The notes: generated from the sequence alone by a model not told the origin. Counted from the stretch's first letter, positions 10,735 to 25,165 are shown. The stretch is DNA of 64,000 nucleotides from Candidatus Nanopelagicaceae bacterium (GCA_018883345.1 VEQG01000001.1:1-64000), one strand, 5' to 3'. Translations and numbers: made by a program.

Positions 10735-11162
10735 AGATTGATTCCGCCGAAGCCATGCAGGAGCTAGGTCGAAAAATAGGGGCACATTTAAAAGTTGGTG
10801 ATGTAGTTGCCCTAGTTGGGCCGCTAGGTGCAGGCAAAACCGAGTTAACTAAAGGAATTGCAGCTGCTTTTGGCATAGAAGATGTAACTTCGCCTACTTT
10901 CGTAATCGCGCGCAGTTATCGATCTAATCCACCATTGATTCATATGGATGCTTATCGATTACTTGCAGGGGCAAATCCACTTTATGAGTTGGAAGATCTA
11001 GATCTGGATGCCGAGAAAGCGGTCATTATTATTGAATGGGGCGGCGAGTTAGTAGAGCAGATTTCAAACCAATATTTAGAGGTAAATATCAATCGCGATA
11101 GTGATGTCAGAGAAGTTACATTTGTTGGACATGGTTCGCGTTGGCAAGGATTTTCAGTATGA
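10731..11162 (+). CDS. tsaE: tRNA threonylcarbamoyladenosine biosynthesis ATPase TsaE
   Basis: LVGPLGAGKTELTKGIAAAFGIEDVTSPTFVI; 4-bp overlap with alr. Confidence 0.94.
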   Translation: MKIDSAEAMQELGRKIGAHLKVGDVVALVGPLGAGKTELTKGIAAAFGIEDVTSPTFVIARSYRSNPPLIHMDAYRLLAGANPLYELEDLDLDAEKAVIIIEWGGELVEQISNQYLEVNINRDSDVREVTFVGHGSRWQGFSV

Positions 11163-11737
11163 AAATCACTTTAGCTATCGATACCGCTACCTCGCGCACT
11201 CAATTTGCGCTACTTAAAGGCGAAACTTTAATTTGGCTGGAAATCGAAGATGGCGCGACCACGCATGGTGATGTTTTGGCAAAATTCGGAGCGAAAGCTG
11301 CTAAAGAAAGAATCGACCAAGTCATAGTTGGGATGGGACCTGGTCCTTTTACCGGACTTCGAACCGGAATTGTTTTTGCACAGAGTTTTGCTTTTGCGCA
11401 AGGTTTACCTATTCACGGAGTTTGCTCATTAGATGCTCTGGCTTTCGGGATTGAATTACCAGAATTTATTGTTGCTACCGATGCCAGAAGAAAAGAACTT
11501 TATTGGGCTAAGTATGTAAATGGCGCTCGTATCGGAAATCCACAAGTCAGCCTGCCAACAGAAATTCCAAACTTATCGAACACCCCAATATTTGGGGAGG
11601 GTGCGCTTAAGTACTCTTTAACCTCTTCAATCGAACATCTCTATCCAAATCTGATTTCATTTCCTAATTTGAGCGCGGTAGATAAACCAATGTATCTAAG
11701 GCATCCTGATGCAGTGGCAACGGTGGATCGAAAATGA
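11159..11737 (+). CDS. tsaB: tRNA threonylcarbamoyladenosine biosynthesis protein TsaB
   Basis: MKITLAIDTATSRTQFALL ... VGMGPGPFTGLRTGI; start at 11159 rather than 11141 preferred. Confidence 0.92.
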   Translation: MKITLAIDTATSRTQFALLKGETLIWLEIEDGATTHGDVLAKFGAKAAKERIDQVIVGMGPGPFTGLRTGIVFAQSFAFAQGLPIHGVCSLDALAFGIELPEFIVATDARRKELYWAKYVNGARIGNPQVSLPTEIPNLSNTPIFGEGALKYSLTSSIEHLYPNLISFPNLSAVDKPMYLRHPDAVATVDRK

Positions 11738-12177
11738 TTTCATACCGCGAAGCAACACTTTTGGATATTCCAGTGCTGGTATCTCTTGATCGAGAATATT
11801 TCCCACATACTGCATGGCCAGCTGAGCAATTTCGGGGAGAGATTGGTCGTCCAACCAGATGTTTCTTAATTGCCGAAAGCGGCACAGAAGTCATCGCTTA
11901 TGCCGGTGCCTTTCTGCCTAATGCTGGCGGCGAAGGCGACATCATGACTATTGCAGTTAAGCCCGAACATCGAAGAATTGGCATCGCTAAAGAGTTAATT
12001 TCACGCTTAGAGAGCTGGGCAAAGGCGCGCGGTGCAATTGCGATGATGCTCGAAGTGGATGTCTCGAACGAGAGCGCCATATCTTTATATAAAAACCTAG
12101 GTTACGAAACACTTAATATTCGCAAGAATTACTATGGTTATGGGCGCGATGCACAAATTATGAGGCGGGGATTATGA
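11734..12177 (+). CDS. rimI: Ribosomal protein S18-alanine N-acetyltransferase (GNAT)
   Basis: GNAT fold, [20 protein letters not shown]; between tsaB and tsaD. Confidence 0.88.
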   Translation: MISYREATLLDIPVLVSLDREYFPHTAWPAEQFRGEIGRPTRCFLIAESGTEVIAYAGAFLPNAGGEGDIMTIAVKPEHRRIGIAKELISRLESWAKARGAIAMMLEVDVSNESAISLYKNLGYETLNIRKNYYGYGRDAQIMRRGL

Positions 12178-13175
12178 GTCTGGTACTCGGAATCGAAACC
12201 TCCTGTGATGAAACTGCCATTGGAATTGTTCGTGATCGCACTTTGCTTGCAAATGTAATTTCCTCAAGTATGGATGAACATGCGCGATTTGGTGGAGTAG
12301 TTCCAGAAATCGCTAGTCGAGCTCACCTAGAAGCATTCTTAAGTGTTTTACAACAAGCACTGCAAGATGCAAACGTGAAGCTATCAGATATTGATGCAAT
12401 TGCGGTTACTGAAGGTCCTGGGTTAATCGGTGCATTATTGGTCGGCGTAGCTGGTGCGACCGGACTTGCTACAGCTTTAGAAAAACCTCTCTATGGAGTA
12501 AATCATCTCTCCTCACATATCGCAGTTGATTATTTAACCCACCAAGAAGTTATTGAACCAACTATTGCGCTATTAGTAAGCGGTGGACACTCTTCAATTC
12601 TGCAAGTTAATGACATTACTAAAGACGTTAGAAAACTTGGCGCGACTATGGATGATGCAGCAGGTGAAGCATTCGACAAAATTGCTCGAATAATGAATTT
12701 AGGATTTCCTGGTGGACCAGCAATTGATCGCGAAGCAGCCTTTGGTGAAATTAATATTGATTTTCCACGTGGTCTAACTTCCGCCGAAGATTGGCGTACT
12801 CGACCATTTCATTTCTCTTTCTCTGGTCTAAAGACGGCGGTGGCTAGATATTTAGAACAGACCCCAACGCACAATCGTGCAGATGTTGCTGCTTCCTTCC
12901 AAGAAGCAGTAGTTGATGTGCTGCTACAAAAATCATTAAGAGCTTGCCAGGATTCCGGGATCGACCGCTTAGTAATCGCAGGTGGTGTAGCTGCTAATTC
13001 AAGGCTTCGCCAAGTTGCAGGTGAGCGATGCCAGAAGGCTGGAGTTAGGCTTCATATTCCAAGCCCGGGGCTCTGTACAGATAATGGGGCTATGGTGGCG
13101 AGCCTAGGATCTCTGATGCTCTCTGGCGGAATCGCGCCTAATGGAGCGTTAGCTGACTCTGCTTTGGCGCTATAG
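12174..13175 (+). CDS. tsaD: tRNA threonylcarbamoyladenosine synthase TsaD
   Basis: [46 protein letters not shown]. Confidence 0.97.
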   Translation: MSLVLGIETSCDETAIGIVRDRTLLANVISSSMDEHARFGGVVPEIASRAHLEAFLSVLQQALQDANVKLSDIDAIAVTEGPGLIGALLVGVAGATGLATALEKPLYGVNHLSSHIAVDYLTHQEVIEPTIALLVSGGHSSILQVNDITKDVRKLGATMDDAAGEAFDKIARIMNLGFPGGPAIDREAAFGEINIDFPRGLTSAEDWRTRPFHFSFSGLKTAVARYLEQTPTHNRADVAASFQEAVVDVLLQKSLRACQDSGIDRLVIAGGVAANSRLRQVAGERCQKAGVRLHIPSPGLCTDNGAMVASLGSLMLSGGIAPNGALADSALAL

Positions 13176-13184
13176 CCCTCGATT

Positions 13185-13212
13185 TTGATTATTTACCCGT
13201 AATTATTAAATT
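13185..13212 (+). promoter_or_regulatory. Putative groES promoter (TTGATT-N16-TAAATT)
   Basis: Hexamers at 13185-13190 and 13207-13212, just upstream of CIRCE. Confidence 0.5.
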
Positions 13213-13238
13213 TAGCACTGTAGACCCGCGAGTGCTAA
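13212..13238 (+). promoter_or_regulatory. CIRCE element (HrcA operator)
   Basis: TTAGCACTG-N9-GAGTGCTAA upstream of groES; one mismatch from consensus TTAGCACTC-N9-GAGTGCTAA. Confidence 0.93.
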
Positions 13239-13287
13239 CGAGCGGGCAAGGCAGAAAAAATACAGATCACATGAAGGAGTCCATTCG

Positions 13288-13581
13288 ATGGCCGTATCAA
13301 TCAAGCCACTAGAAGACCGTATTGTCATTAAGCAAGGCACCGCAGAGCAGACAACTGCATCTGGTCTAGTTATTCCAGATACCGCTAAAGAGAAGCCACA
13401 GGAAGGCACTGTTGTTGCAGTTGGCCCAGGTCGATTTGATGATGGCGCTCGCGTACCAATGGATGTAAAGGTCGGCGATGTTGTTCTTTACAGCAAGTAC
13501 GGCGGAACTGAAGTTAAGTACAACAACGAAGAGTATTTAGTTCTATCAGCTCGCGACATTCTCGCAATCATCGAAAAGTAA
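13288..13581 (+). CDS. groES: Co-chaperonin GroES
   Basis: [45 protein letters not shown]. Confidence 0.98.
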   Translation: MAVSIKPLEDRIVIKQGTAEQTTASGLVIPDTAKEKPQEGTVVAVGPGRFDDGARVPMDVKVGDVVLYSKYGGTEVKYNNEEYLVLSARDILAIIEK

Positions 13582-13589
13582 GGCGATAA

Positions 13590-15230
<1,641 letters not shown>

Positions 15231-15246
15231 GCATCAAATAATTACG

Positions 15247-15383
15247 AAAACCTCGGCAAAGCTGAGCTTCGAATGTCCAAGCAATTTGATTACTGAGCAA
15301 AGTGAATGGTTCCACGGAACCAATAACTCTCTTAACGTAATCGAGCAACTCGGACATCTACGCTCACTTTCCCGAGGTTTTTT
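15247..15383 (+). ncRNA. Candidate structured RNA / complex terminator between groEL and guaB
   Basis: Nested complementary arms: AAAACCTCGG/CCGAGGTTTT, AAAG/CTTT, TGAGC/GCTCA, ATGTCC/GGACAT, GATTAC/GTAATC, inner hairpin TGGTTC-CACG-GAACCA; outer helix ends in T6. Confidence 0.55.
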
Positions 15384-15420
15384 AATTTCAACTACAAAAG
15401 ATAGGATGGCTGCTTATTGA

Positions 15421-17633
<2,213 letters not shown>

Positions 17634-17641
<8 letters not shown>

Positions 17642-19184
17642 TTCAAACTCGGGCGTACTAGTTGTTGATTTTGGTGCCCAATATGCGCAATTAATTGCGC
17701 GCCGAGTTCGAGAAGCAAATGTTTTCTCTGAAATTGTGCCATCACATATCTCTGCAGCAGAGGTAAAGACGAAAAACCCACAAGCAATTATTTTGTCTGG
17801 CGGCCCTGCTTCAGTTTATGAAGAGCATGCGCCAGCTTTCGATAATGAAATTCTAAAACTTGGAATCCCGGTCTTTGGAATTTGTTATGGATTTCAAGCT
17901 ATGGCTGCCGCACTTGGTGGAGTGGTAACCAAAACTGGAAAGTCAGAATTTGGTCGCACTCAACTAACTGCGAAAGATTCAAAAATTTTCAAAGATATCC
18001 CACTAAATCAATTAGTGTGGATGTCTCATGGCGATGCGGTGACCCAAGCACCAGCCGGCTTTACTGTTTGTGCAAATACTTCTGATACACCGGTAGCCGC
18101 ATTTGAGAATGAAAGTGCGCAATTAGCAGGAGTGCAGTTTCATCCAGAAGTCTTACATTCCGAATATGGTCAAACAATTCTGCATAACTGGCTAATTAAT
18201 ATCGCTAAATGCAATCCAACTTGGACCACTCAAAATATCGCTGAAGCTGAAATTGCAAAAGCTAAAGAAGTTATTGGCCAGAAGCGAGTAATTTGTGGAC
18301 TTTCAGGTGGAGTTGATTCGGCGGTTGCCGCTGCGATTATTCAGCGTGCGGTTGGCTCTCAACTTACCTGCGTCTTTGTAGATCACGGCCTTCTACGAAG
18401 TGGTGAAGCGGAGCAAGTAGAACGCGAATTTGTGGCAGCAACTGGCGTTGATTTAGTTGTTGTAGATGCCAAGAAACAATTCCTTGATGCGCTCTCTGGC
18501 GTTGAAGATCCAGAAGAGAAGCGCAAGATTATTGGTCGCGAATTTATCCGCAGCTTTGAGAAAGCTGCAAGAGATATCGCAGCTGATGGCGAAGTAGAAT
18601 TCTTAGTACAAGGAACGCTCTATCCCGATGTGGTCGAATCAGGTGGCGGTACCGGAACTGCGAATATCAAATCTCATCACAATGTCGGTGGATTACCGGA
18701 TGATTTAAAGTTTAAATTAGTTGAACCTTTGCGCACCCTATTCAAGGATGAAGTAAGACAGGTTGGTTTGCAGTTAGGACTTCCTGAAGAGATTATTTGG
18801 CGACAGCCATTCCCAGGCCCGGGGCTTGCAGTGCGAATTATCGGAGAGGTAACTTCAGATCGATTAGAAGTATTACGCCAGGCAGATTTAATCGTTCGCG
18901 AAGAGTTAAAGGTGGCTGGCCAAGATCGTGCAATTTGGCAATGTCCTGTCGTACTCCTGGCGGACGTTAGAAGTGTTGGCGTTCAAGGCGACGGACGAAC
19001 ATACGGACATCCAATCGTTTTGAGGCCAGTATCAAGTGAAGATGCAATGACTGCAGATTGGTCGAGATTGCCATATGAATTGCTTGAGAAAATTTCTACT
19101 CGAATTACCAACGAAGTCCGGGAAGTAAATCGTGTAGTTTTAGACATCACTAGTAAGCCACCTGGAACAATTGAGTGGGAGTAA
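17634..19184 (+). CDS. guaA: GMP synthase (glutamine-hydrolysing)
   Basis: [47 protein letters not shown]-terminal [12 protein letters not shown]. Confidence 0.98.
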
Positions 19185-19190
19185 AGGGAA

Positions 19191-19859
19191 ATGAAAAAGA
19201 AGTTATCCGCAGTCTTTGCAGCGCTATTGGTTAGCTCTGCGTTAGTAGTTATTTCAACTCCAGCGTCAGAAGCAGCAATTAAATGCGAGCAAGCTACCGC
19301 GAAGGCGCACACTCCTGGAAAAGTTGCACAACCAACCAAGGCCGCAAAGCCACTTCCTAAGAAATTTACCTTCAACACCAATTGTGGCGTAATTGAAGTT
19401 TCTTTAAATCAAAAGGCGCCAATTACGATTACATCTTTAGCGGCGTTAATTAAGGGCAAGTATTACGACAATTCGCTCTGTCATCGTTTAACTACCCAAG
19501 GTCTTTACGTTCTTCAATGTGGCGATCCAACTCTGACTGGAGCAGGAAATCCAACTGGTTGGAAGGGCTATAAAGATGAAAACTTACCTAAGAACGCTAA
19601 TAACAACTATCCAGCCGGCACTGTAGCTATGGCAAATTCAGGTCCAGGAACAAATGGTTCGCAAGTTTTCTTTGTTTACGAAAACACCACCCTTGGACCT
19701 AATTACACAATTTGGGGAAAGATCACTAAAGGCCTAGATATCGTTAGATTTATTGCTAAGCAAGGTGCGATTACGCAAGATGCAACTGGCAAAATTGTTT
19801 ACACCGGTGACGGCTTTACGGCTCAACCTGTACAAATTAAGAGCGCCAAAGTTTCCTAA
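19191..19859 (+). CDS. Secreted cyclophilin-type peptidyl-prolyl cis-trans isomerase
   Basis: Signal peptide, then CGVIEVSLNQKAPITITSLAALIKGKYYDNSLCHRLTTQGLYVLQCGDP. Confidence 0.9.
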   Translation: MKKKLSAVFAALLVSSALVVISTPASEAAIKCEQATAKAHTPGKVAQPTKAAKPLPKKFTFNTNCGVIEVSLNQKAPITITSLAALIKGKYYDNSLCHRLTTQGLYVLQCGDPTLTGAGNPTGWKGYKDENLPKNANNNYPAGTVAMANSGPGTNGSQVFFVYENTTLGPNYTIWGKITKGLDIVRFIAKQGAITQDATGKIVYTGDGFTAQPVQIKSAKVS

Positions 19860-20970
19860 ACCAGTTCTTCTTAATAATTTTTTGGTCAGCGGGTTCGTCT
19901 GGCGTTAAAACATCGGTAATAGCTGGTGAAGATTCGTCCAATGAATCGGCAATCACATCTAAATTGGAAATTATCGAAGCTAACTTAACGACAACTTCGC
20001 TATTAATTACATTAGTTTGCTTCATGAGTGAATCGCGAAGCACTGATGCTGAGGCACGTAAGTCATTTGCGGTGGCTTCAAGATCTTCACTTTCAGCTTT
20101 ATCCGCAACTGCATAACTTGCTGATGAGAGCGCTAACGCGACTTCTCTACGAATTCGCTCGGGCACGCCACCATCAATCGAGAGATCAAATAATGTGCGA
20201 GAAATTGAACGAACTTGAACAATAATATGTTCGGTAGATACCGCCCTTAAATAAAGCACTTCGGCTACCGCTAAATTATCGTTTGGCAACCACTTAGAAG
20301 AGCGCTTAGCTTCCAAAGCCTGGCCACGTAAATTTGGAATTGTTTCAACTAAATTTCTACCGCGCGCCAACCATCTACCTGCAGAAGCAGTATCAAAAGT
20401 TGAAGCAACACCTTCCGCCATATCTGAGAGCAAAGTAGCTGAGCGTTTGGTGTAGCTTCCTATTAATTCCAGGGTACGACCGGTTGGCGTTTTTGGGTGA
20501 GCATAAAAAGAGAAGATCACCGCAATGATTGCACCAATAAAAGTTTCACCAAGCCGTGTGAAAGCTTTATTTTCACTGATGCCCGGGCCAATAACAATTA
20601 ATGCGGTAACTGGCACATTTACCGATGCCACTTCACCAAGATGTAGAGCGCGTGCCGCAAAAGCGCCAAGCACTACCGTGGTAAAAATCGCGATGTTTCC
20701 AAAATCAAAGATTCCCACAGCAAGTAGCGCAACTGAAGCGCCAATAGCGGTACCAATTATTTGACCGAAACCTTCTCGGAAAGATTTATAGGTCGAAATA
20801 CGAATACTTAGGGCACATGCAATGGCTGCAATTAGCCCACCATTACTAATTACTAAATTACCAACTTGCCAAGCAACGGCGGAGGCCAAACCTGCGATTA
20901 ATACTTGGCGAATCCAATATCGACGCAATCTAATTGCATTGATAAATTCGCCATACCAATCAAGTTTCAT
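19837..20970 (-). CDS. FUSC / aromatic-acid-exporter-like membrane protein
   Basis: Multiple N-terminal TM helices including YKSFREGFGQIIGTAIGASVALLAVG, plus cytoplasmic C-terminal domain. Confidence 0.75.
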   Translation of the reverse strand: MKLDWYGEFINAIRLRRYWIRQVLIAGLASAVAWQVGNLVISNGGLIAAIACALSIRISTYKSFREGFGQIIGTAIGASVALLAVGIFDFGNIAIFTTVVLGAFAARALHLGEVASVNVPVTALIVIGPGISENKAFTRLGETFIGAIIAVIFSFYAHPKTPTGRTLELIGSYTKRSATLLSDMAEGVASTFDTASAGRWLARGRNLVETIPNLRGQALEAKRSSKWLPNDNLAVAEVLYLRAVSTEHIIVQVRSISRTLFDLSIDGGVPERIRREVALALSSASYAVADKAESEDLEATANDLRASASVLRDSLMKQTNVINSEVVVKLASIISNLDVIADSLDESSPAITDVLTPDEPADQKIIKKNWFRKLWRS

Positions 20971-20974
20971 TTTA

Positions 20975-21706
20975 TTAATCTGTATTTACAATCTTAAATG
21001 CTTCAGCTAAGTGGCCAACTGGTAAGCCACCAACGCCGGCATTTCGCTCGGCCCATTCGCGGACCATCCGTTCTAGCTCTTTATTGTGCGCCGTTTGAGA
21101 AACATGCGCATTCAATGCAGCCATTTTCTTAGGAAATGTTTCAGTAATATCAACCCAATAATCAGGAGAGTGGTGCGCATAAACCCAGACCTCTTTTACG
21201 CGCCATGGTTCGAGACCTTCTTCATTCTTTAAATCCATGAATGCAAATGGATTTCTAGCATCTGGATAAACTGCTTGAATCGCTGCTTCTCCTGCTGCTA
21301 AGTGATCAGGGTGGCTCGCGCCAATTCGATCCCAATTTCTCTCTGGACTTTGAATCAACATGCGATCAGGTTTATGAATGCGAATTTGACGCACAATATC
21401 TTTGCGAAGCCCAATAGTAGGTTCGAGATGCCCATCGCGATAATTTAAAAAGATTACATCTTTAACACCCAATGCTCGTGCCGCATCACGTTGTTCACGC
21501 TGACGAGTTGCAGCCATCTCTTCTTGCGGAACGCCAGATTCTTCGCCGCCTTGATCTCCGTTTGTGCAGCAGACGTAGGTAATCTCAATGCCTTTCGCGG
21601 CAAGTTTTGCAACAGTTCCGCCTACGCCGAAATCGGCATCGTCAGGGTGCGCATTAACAACGAGTATGCGCGAAATCTCTTTATCGTCACGTGGTTCCAC
21701 GGGCAT
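20975..21706 (-). CDS. PIG-L / LmbE family deacetylase
   Basis: VVNAHPDDADFGVGGTVAKLAAKGIEITYVCCTNGDQGG; ASHPDH zinc-site motif. Confidence 0.92.
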   Translation of the reverse strand: MPVEPRDDKEISRILVVNAHPDDADFGVGGTVAKLAAKGIEITYVCCTNGDQGGEESGVPQEEMAATRQREQRDAARALGVKDVIFLNYRDGHLEPTIGLRKDIVRQIRIHKPDRMLIQSPERNWDRIGASHPDHLAAGEAAIQAVYPDARNPFAFMDLKNEEGLEPWRVKEVWVYAHHSPDYWVDITETFPKKMAALNAHVSQTAHNKELERMVREWAERNAGVGGLPVGHLAEAFKIVNTD

Positions 21707-21736
21707 AGTCTCCCACGACCAATAGACTCCTGCCTC

Positions 21737-23980
21737 ATGTCCAGCGATCAGATAGATCCGTTATTAAATGGCTTAAATCCGCAGCAAGCAGCTGCGGTAA
21801 TCCATAGTGGAACGCCATTGTTAGTTGTCGCTGGTGCAGGCTCCGGAAAAACTCGCGTCTTAACACGGCGAATCGCATATTTAATGGCACGCCGGAATGT
21901 TCGACCTTTTGAAATTTTAGCAATTACCTTTACCAATAAAGCTGCTGGTGAGATGAAAGAGCGAGTAGCCGAGTTGGTTGGACCAATAGCAAAGTCCATG
22001 TGGGTCTCTACTTTCCACTCGGCCTGCGTTCGAATTCTTAGAATTGAAGCGCATCGTTTGGGGTATTCAAATAATTTCACCATTTACGATAGCGCAGACT
22101 CTCAAAAACTAATTGCTTTAGTTTGTAAAGATTTAAATCTTGATTCAAAGCGATATCCGCCTCGTCAATTTGCTTCAACAATTTCAAATGCAAAGAATGA
22201 GTTGCTTGGGCCAGCGGATTATTTAAATTCAACCAGCAATCAATACGAACAGATTTGCGCAGATGTATATTCGCTTTACCAGAAGCGTTTGGGCCAAGCC
22301 AATGCGATGGATTTTGACGATTTGATCATGAAAACAGTAGAAGCGGTCCAGCGCTTTCCAGAGGTAAAGGCACGACTTCGCTCACGATTTAGACATATTT
22401 TGGTTGATGAATATCAAGATACAAATCATGCGCAATACATGTTAGTAAAAGAATTAGTCGGTAAAGACGAAGAAGGAATTCCGGCGGCCGAACTTTGTGT
22501 AGTAGGCGATGCTGATCAATCAATATACGGATTCCGCGGTGCCACCATCCGTAATATCTTGCAATTTGAATTGGATTATTTAGATGCCGAAACGATTTTG
22601 CTAGAGCAGAATTACCGCTCAACTCAGAACATTCTTAGCGCCGCAAATTCGGTCATCGAACAGAATCGAGATCGAAAAGCCAAGAATTTATGGTCAGAAG
22701 CAGGCGCGGGATCAGCATTGGTTGGGTATGTAGCTGAAAGCGAACATGATGAGGCTGAATTCATCTCAGGAGAGATCAAAAAGTTGTCGCAAGATGGCAT
22801 CTCTAAATACGGAGATACCGCCATTTTCTATCGAACCAATGCCCAATCTCGCGTTTTTGAAGAAGTCTTTATGCGCGCGGGCTTACCTTACAAAGTTGTA
22901 GGTGGCGTTAGATTCTACGAACGCCGAGAGATTAAAGACTTCATCGCGTATCTAAAAGTCCTAGTCAATTTAGAGGATGAGGTATCGCTTCGCCGCATCA
23001 TTAATGTTCCTAAGAGAGGAATTGGCGATCGTGCGATCGAAACAATAGAGAGCGTTGCAAATTCTCGCGGCCTCTCTTTCTGGCAGGCGCTAAATGCTGT
23101 CGCAAATAGCTCCGACTTAGGAGGTAGAGCCACAGCATCGCTATCTAGCTTTGTTTCATTAATCCTTACGCTAAATGTCTTGGTGGAAGCGGATACCAAA
23201 CCTTCAACTATTCTCGAAGCGACTTTGGAACAATCTGGTCTTTTAGCAGAGCTGCAGAACAGCAATGATCCCCAAGACGAATCACGTGTTGAGAATTTAC
23301 AAGAACTAGTTGCGGTATCTATAGAGTATGAAGAGAAGCAAGTAGAAATCTTTAATGAAGAATCTTTGGAAGATTCTAAAATTTCACTTGGCGGTTTCTT
23401 GGAGCAGGTGGCTTTAGTTGCAGACTCTGATGAAATACCCGAAGGCGAAGATCATGGCGGTGTAATTACTATGATGACTTTGCATACCGCTAAGGGATTG
23501 GAATTTCCAACAGTCTTCTTAACAGGTATGGAAGATGGCATCTTCCCTCATAATCGCACATTAGGTGAGCGCGACGAATTAGAAGAAGAACGACGTCTTG
23601 CGTATGTTGGTTTGACCAGAGCGCAAGAGCGTTTGTATTTAACTCGCGCTGAATATAGAAGCGCTTGGGGCGCCCCTAATTACAATCCTGCTTCGAGATT
23701 CTTAGATGAGATTCCAGATAATTTAATTGAATGGCGCCAAAGAACATTTGCGCCTAAACCTAAATTTATTCAATCTGCGCCACCACCAAGAGCTACTGGT
23801 AAGAAAACTTCAACTACGATGACATTAAATATTGGCGATCGTGTGGCTCATGACACATTTGGATTAGGCACGGTTGTTAAGATTTCTGGAGAAGGCGATC
23901 GAACTGAAGCGACCATTAATTTCGGACAATTAGGAGAGAAGCGCTTACTGCTGCGCTATGCGCCGGTCGAGAAGCTCTAG
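21737..23980 (+). CDS. pcrA: ATP-dependent DNA helicase UvrD/PcrA
   Basis: LNGLNPQQAAAVIHSGTPLLVVAGAGSGKTRVLTRRIAYL; VDEYQDTN; internal ATG 21737 preferred over ORF start 21491, which overlaps the divergent LmbE gene. Confidence 0.95.
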   Translation: MSSDQIDPLLNGLNPQQAAAVIHSGTPLLVVAGAGSGKTRVLTRRIAYLMARRNVRPFEILAITFTNKAAGEMKERVAELVGPIAKSMWVSTFHSACVRILRIEAHRLGYSNNFTIYDSADSQKLIALVCKDLNLDSKRYPPRQFASTISNAKNELLGPADYLNSTSNQYEQICADVYSLYQKRLGQANAMDFDDLIMKTVEAVQRFPEVKARLRSRFRHILVDEYQDTNHAQYMLVKELVGKDEEGIPAAELCVVGDADQSIYGFRGATIRNILQFELDYLDAETILLEQNYRSTQNILSAANSVIEQNRDRKAKNLWSEAGAGSALVGYVAESEHDEAEFISGEIKKLSQDGISKYGDTAIFYRTNAQSRVFEEVFMRAGLPYKVVGGVRFYERREIKDFIAYLKVLVNLEDEVSLRRIINVPKRGIGDRAIETIESVANSRGLSFWQALNAVANSSDLGGRATASLSSFVSLILTLNVLVEADTKPSTILEATLEQSGLLAELQNSNDPQDESRVENLQELVAVSIEYEEKQVEIFNEESLEDSKISLGGFLEQVALVADSDEIPEGEDHGGVITMMTLHTAKGLEFPTVFLTGMEDGIFPHNRTLGERDELEEERRLAYVGLTRAQERLYLTRAEYRSAWGAPNYNPASRFLDEIPDNLIEWRQRTFAPKPKFIQSAPPPRATGKKTSTTMTLNIGDRVAHDTFGLGTVVKISGEGDRTEATINFGQLGEKRLLLRYAPVEKL

Positions 23981-23989
23981 TTTCACGAC

Positions 23990-23995
23990 TAATAT
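23990..23995 (+). promoter_or_regulatory. -10 element (TAATAT) of putative leaderless sucC promoter
   Basis: TAATAT-N6-GTG(24002), no SD visible. Confidence 0.6.
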
Positions 23996-24001
23996 TCACT
24001 C

Positions 24002-25165
24002 GTGGATTTATTTGAATATCAAGCTAGAGATTTATTTGAAAAGCATGGCGTTCCAGTATTAGCAGGCGCTGTTGCAACAACACCAGAAGAGGCTCATGCA
24101 GCTGCTGCGAAAATTGGTGGCAAAGTCGTCGTAAAGGCGCAAGTGAAAGTTGGCGGTCGCGGCAAAGCAGGCGGCGTCAAAGTTGCAGATAATGCAGATG
24201 ATGCAAAAGAGAAAGCTTCAGCAATTCTGGGAATGGATATCAAAGGCCACATCGTTCACAGAGTGATGATTGCGCAAGCAGCTCCAATTGCTGAAGAGTA
24301 TTACGTTTCAATTTTGCTAGATCGTTCAAATCGTCAGTATTTATGCATGGCATCTGTTGCCGGTGGAATGGATATCGAAGAAGTTGCACGTACTGCACCT
24401 GAAAAATTAGCAAAGGTGCCGGTATCAGCTGTTGCAGGTATTGATAGCGCTAAGGCAGCTGCAATTGTCGCACAAGCAAATTTCCCAGCTGAGATTGCAG
24501 CTGATGTTGCAAAAGTAATCGAACTTCTCTGGGGCGTCTTTACAAAAGAAGATGCCACTTTGGTGGAAGTTAACCCATTAGTGAAAACTGCAGATGGAAA
24601 AATTATCGCCCTGGATGGAAAAGTGACTTTGGATGACAATGCAGAATTTCGTCAACCAGATCATGAAGCGCTGATAGATAAATCAGCTGCGAATGCATTA
24701 GAAGAAGCGGCGAAAGCTAAAGGGCTTAATTACGTCAAACTCGAAGGCGAAGTTGGAATTATCGGAAACGGTGCTGGGCTAGTGATGTCTACATTAGATG
24801 TGGTTGCATACGCTGGCGAGAGGTTCGGAAATGTCCGCCCAGCTAACTTTTTAGATATCGGAGGCGGTGCTTCGGCAGAGGTGATGGCTGATGGTTTATC
24901 AATCATCCTTGGCGATAAAGATGTGAAGAGCGTTTTCGTAAATGTATTTGGTGGCATTACCGCGTGTGACGCGGTAGCAAATGGAATTGTAAAAGCGTTA
25001 GAAATTTTGGGATCCACCGCAACCAAACCAATTGTGGTTCGTTTAGATGGAAATAATGTTGCGGAAGGACGCCGAATTCTTAATGAAGCAGCGCATCCTT
25101 TGGTTCAGCAATTAGACACCATGGATGGCGCAGCTGCTCGAGCAGCAGAATTGGCGGCTAAGTAA
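24002..25165 (+). CDS. sucC: Succinyl-CoA synthetase (ADP-forming) subunit beta
   Basis: [42 protein letters not shown]. Confidence 0.98.
   Translation: MDLFEYQARDLFEKHGVPVLAGAVATTPEEAHAAAAKIGGKVVVKAQVKVGGRGKAGGVKVADNADDAKEKASAILGMDIKGHIVHRVMIAQAAPIAEEYYVSILLDRSNRQYLCMASVAGGMDIEEVARTAPEKLAKVPVSAVAGIDSAKAAAIVAQANFPAEIAADVAKVIELLWGVFTKEDATLVEVNPLVKTADGKIIALDGKVTLDDNAEFRQPDHEALIDKSAANALEEAAKAKGLNYVKLEGEVGIIGNGAGLVMSTLDVVAYAGERFGNVRPANFLDIGGGASAEVMADGLSIILGDKDVKSVFVNVFGGITACDAVANGIVKALEILGSTATKPIVVRLDGNNVAEGRRILNEAAHPLVQQLDTMDGAAARAAELAAK

Noticed and set aside
21491-21736. N-terminal extension of the pcrA ORF
   Set aside because: The extension overlaps the divergent LmbE gene and lacks helicase similarity; ATG 21737 gives the normal N-terminus.
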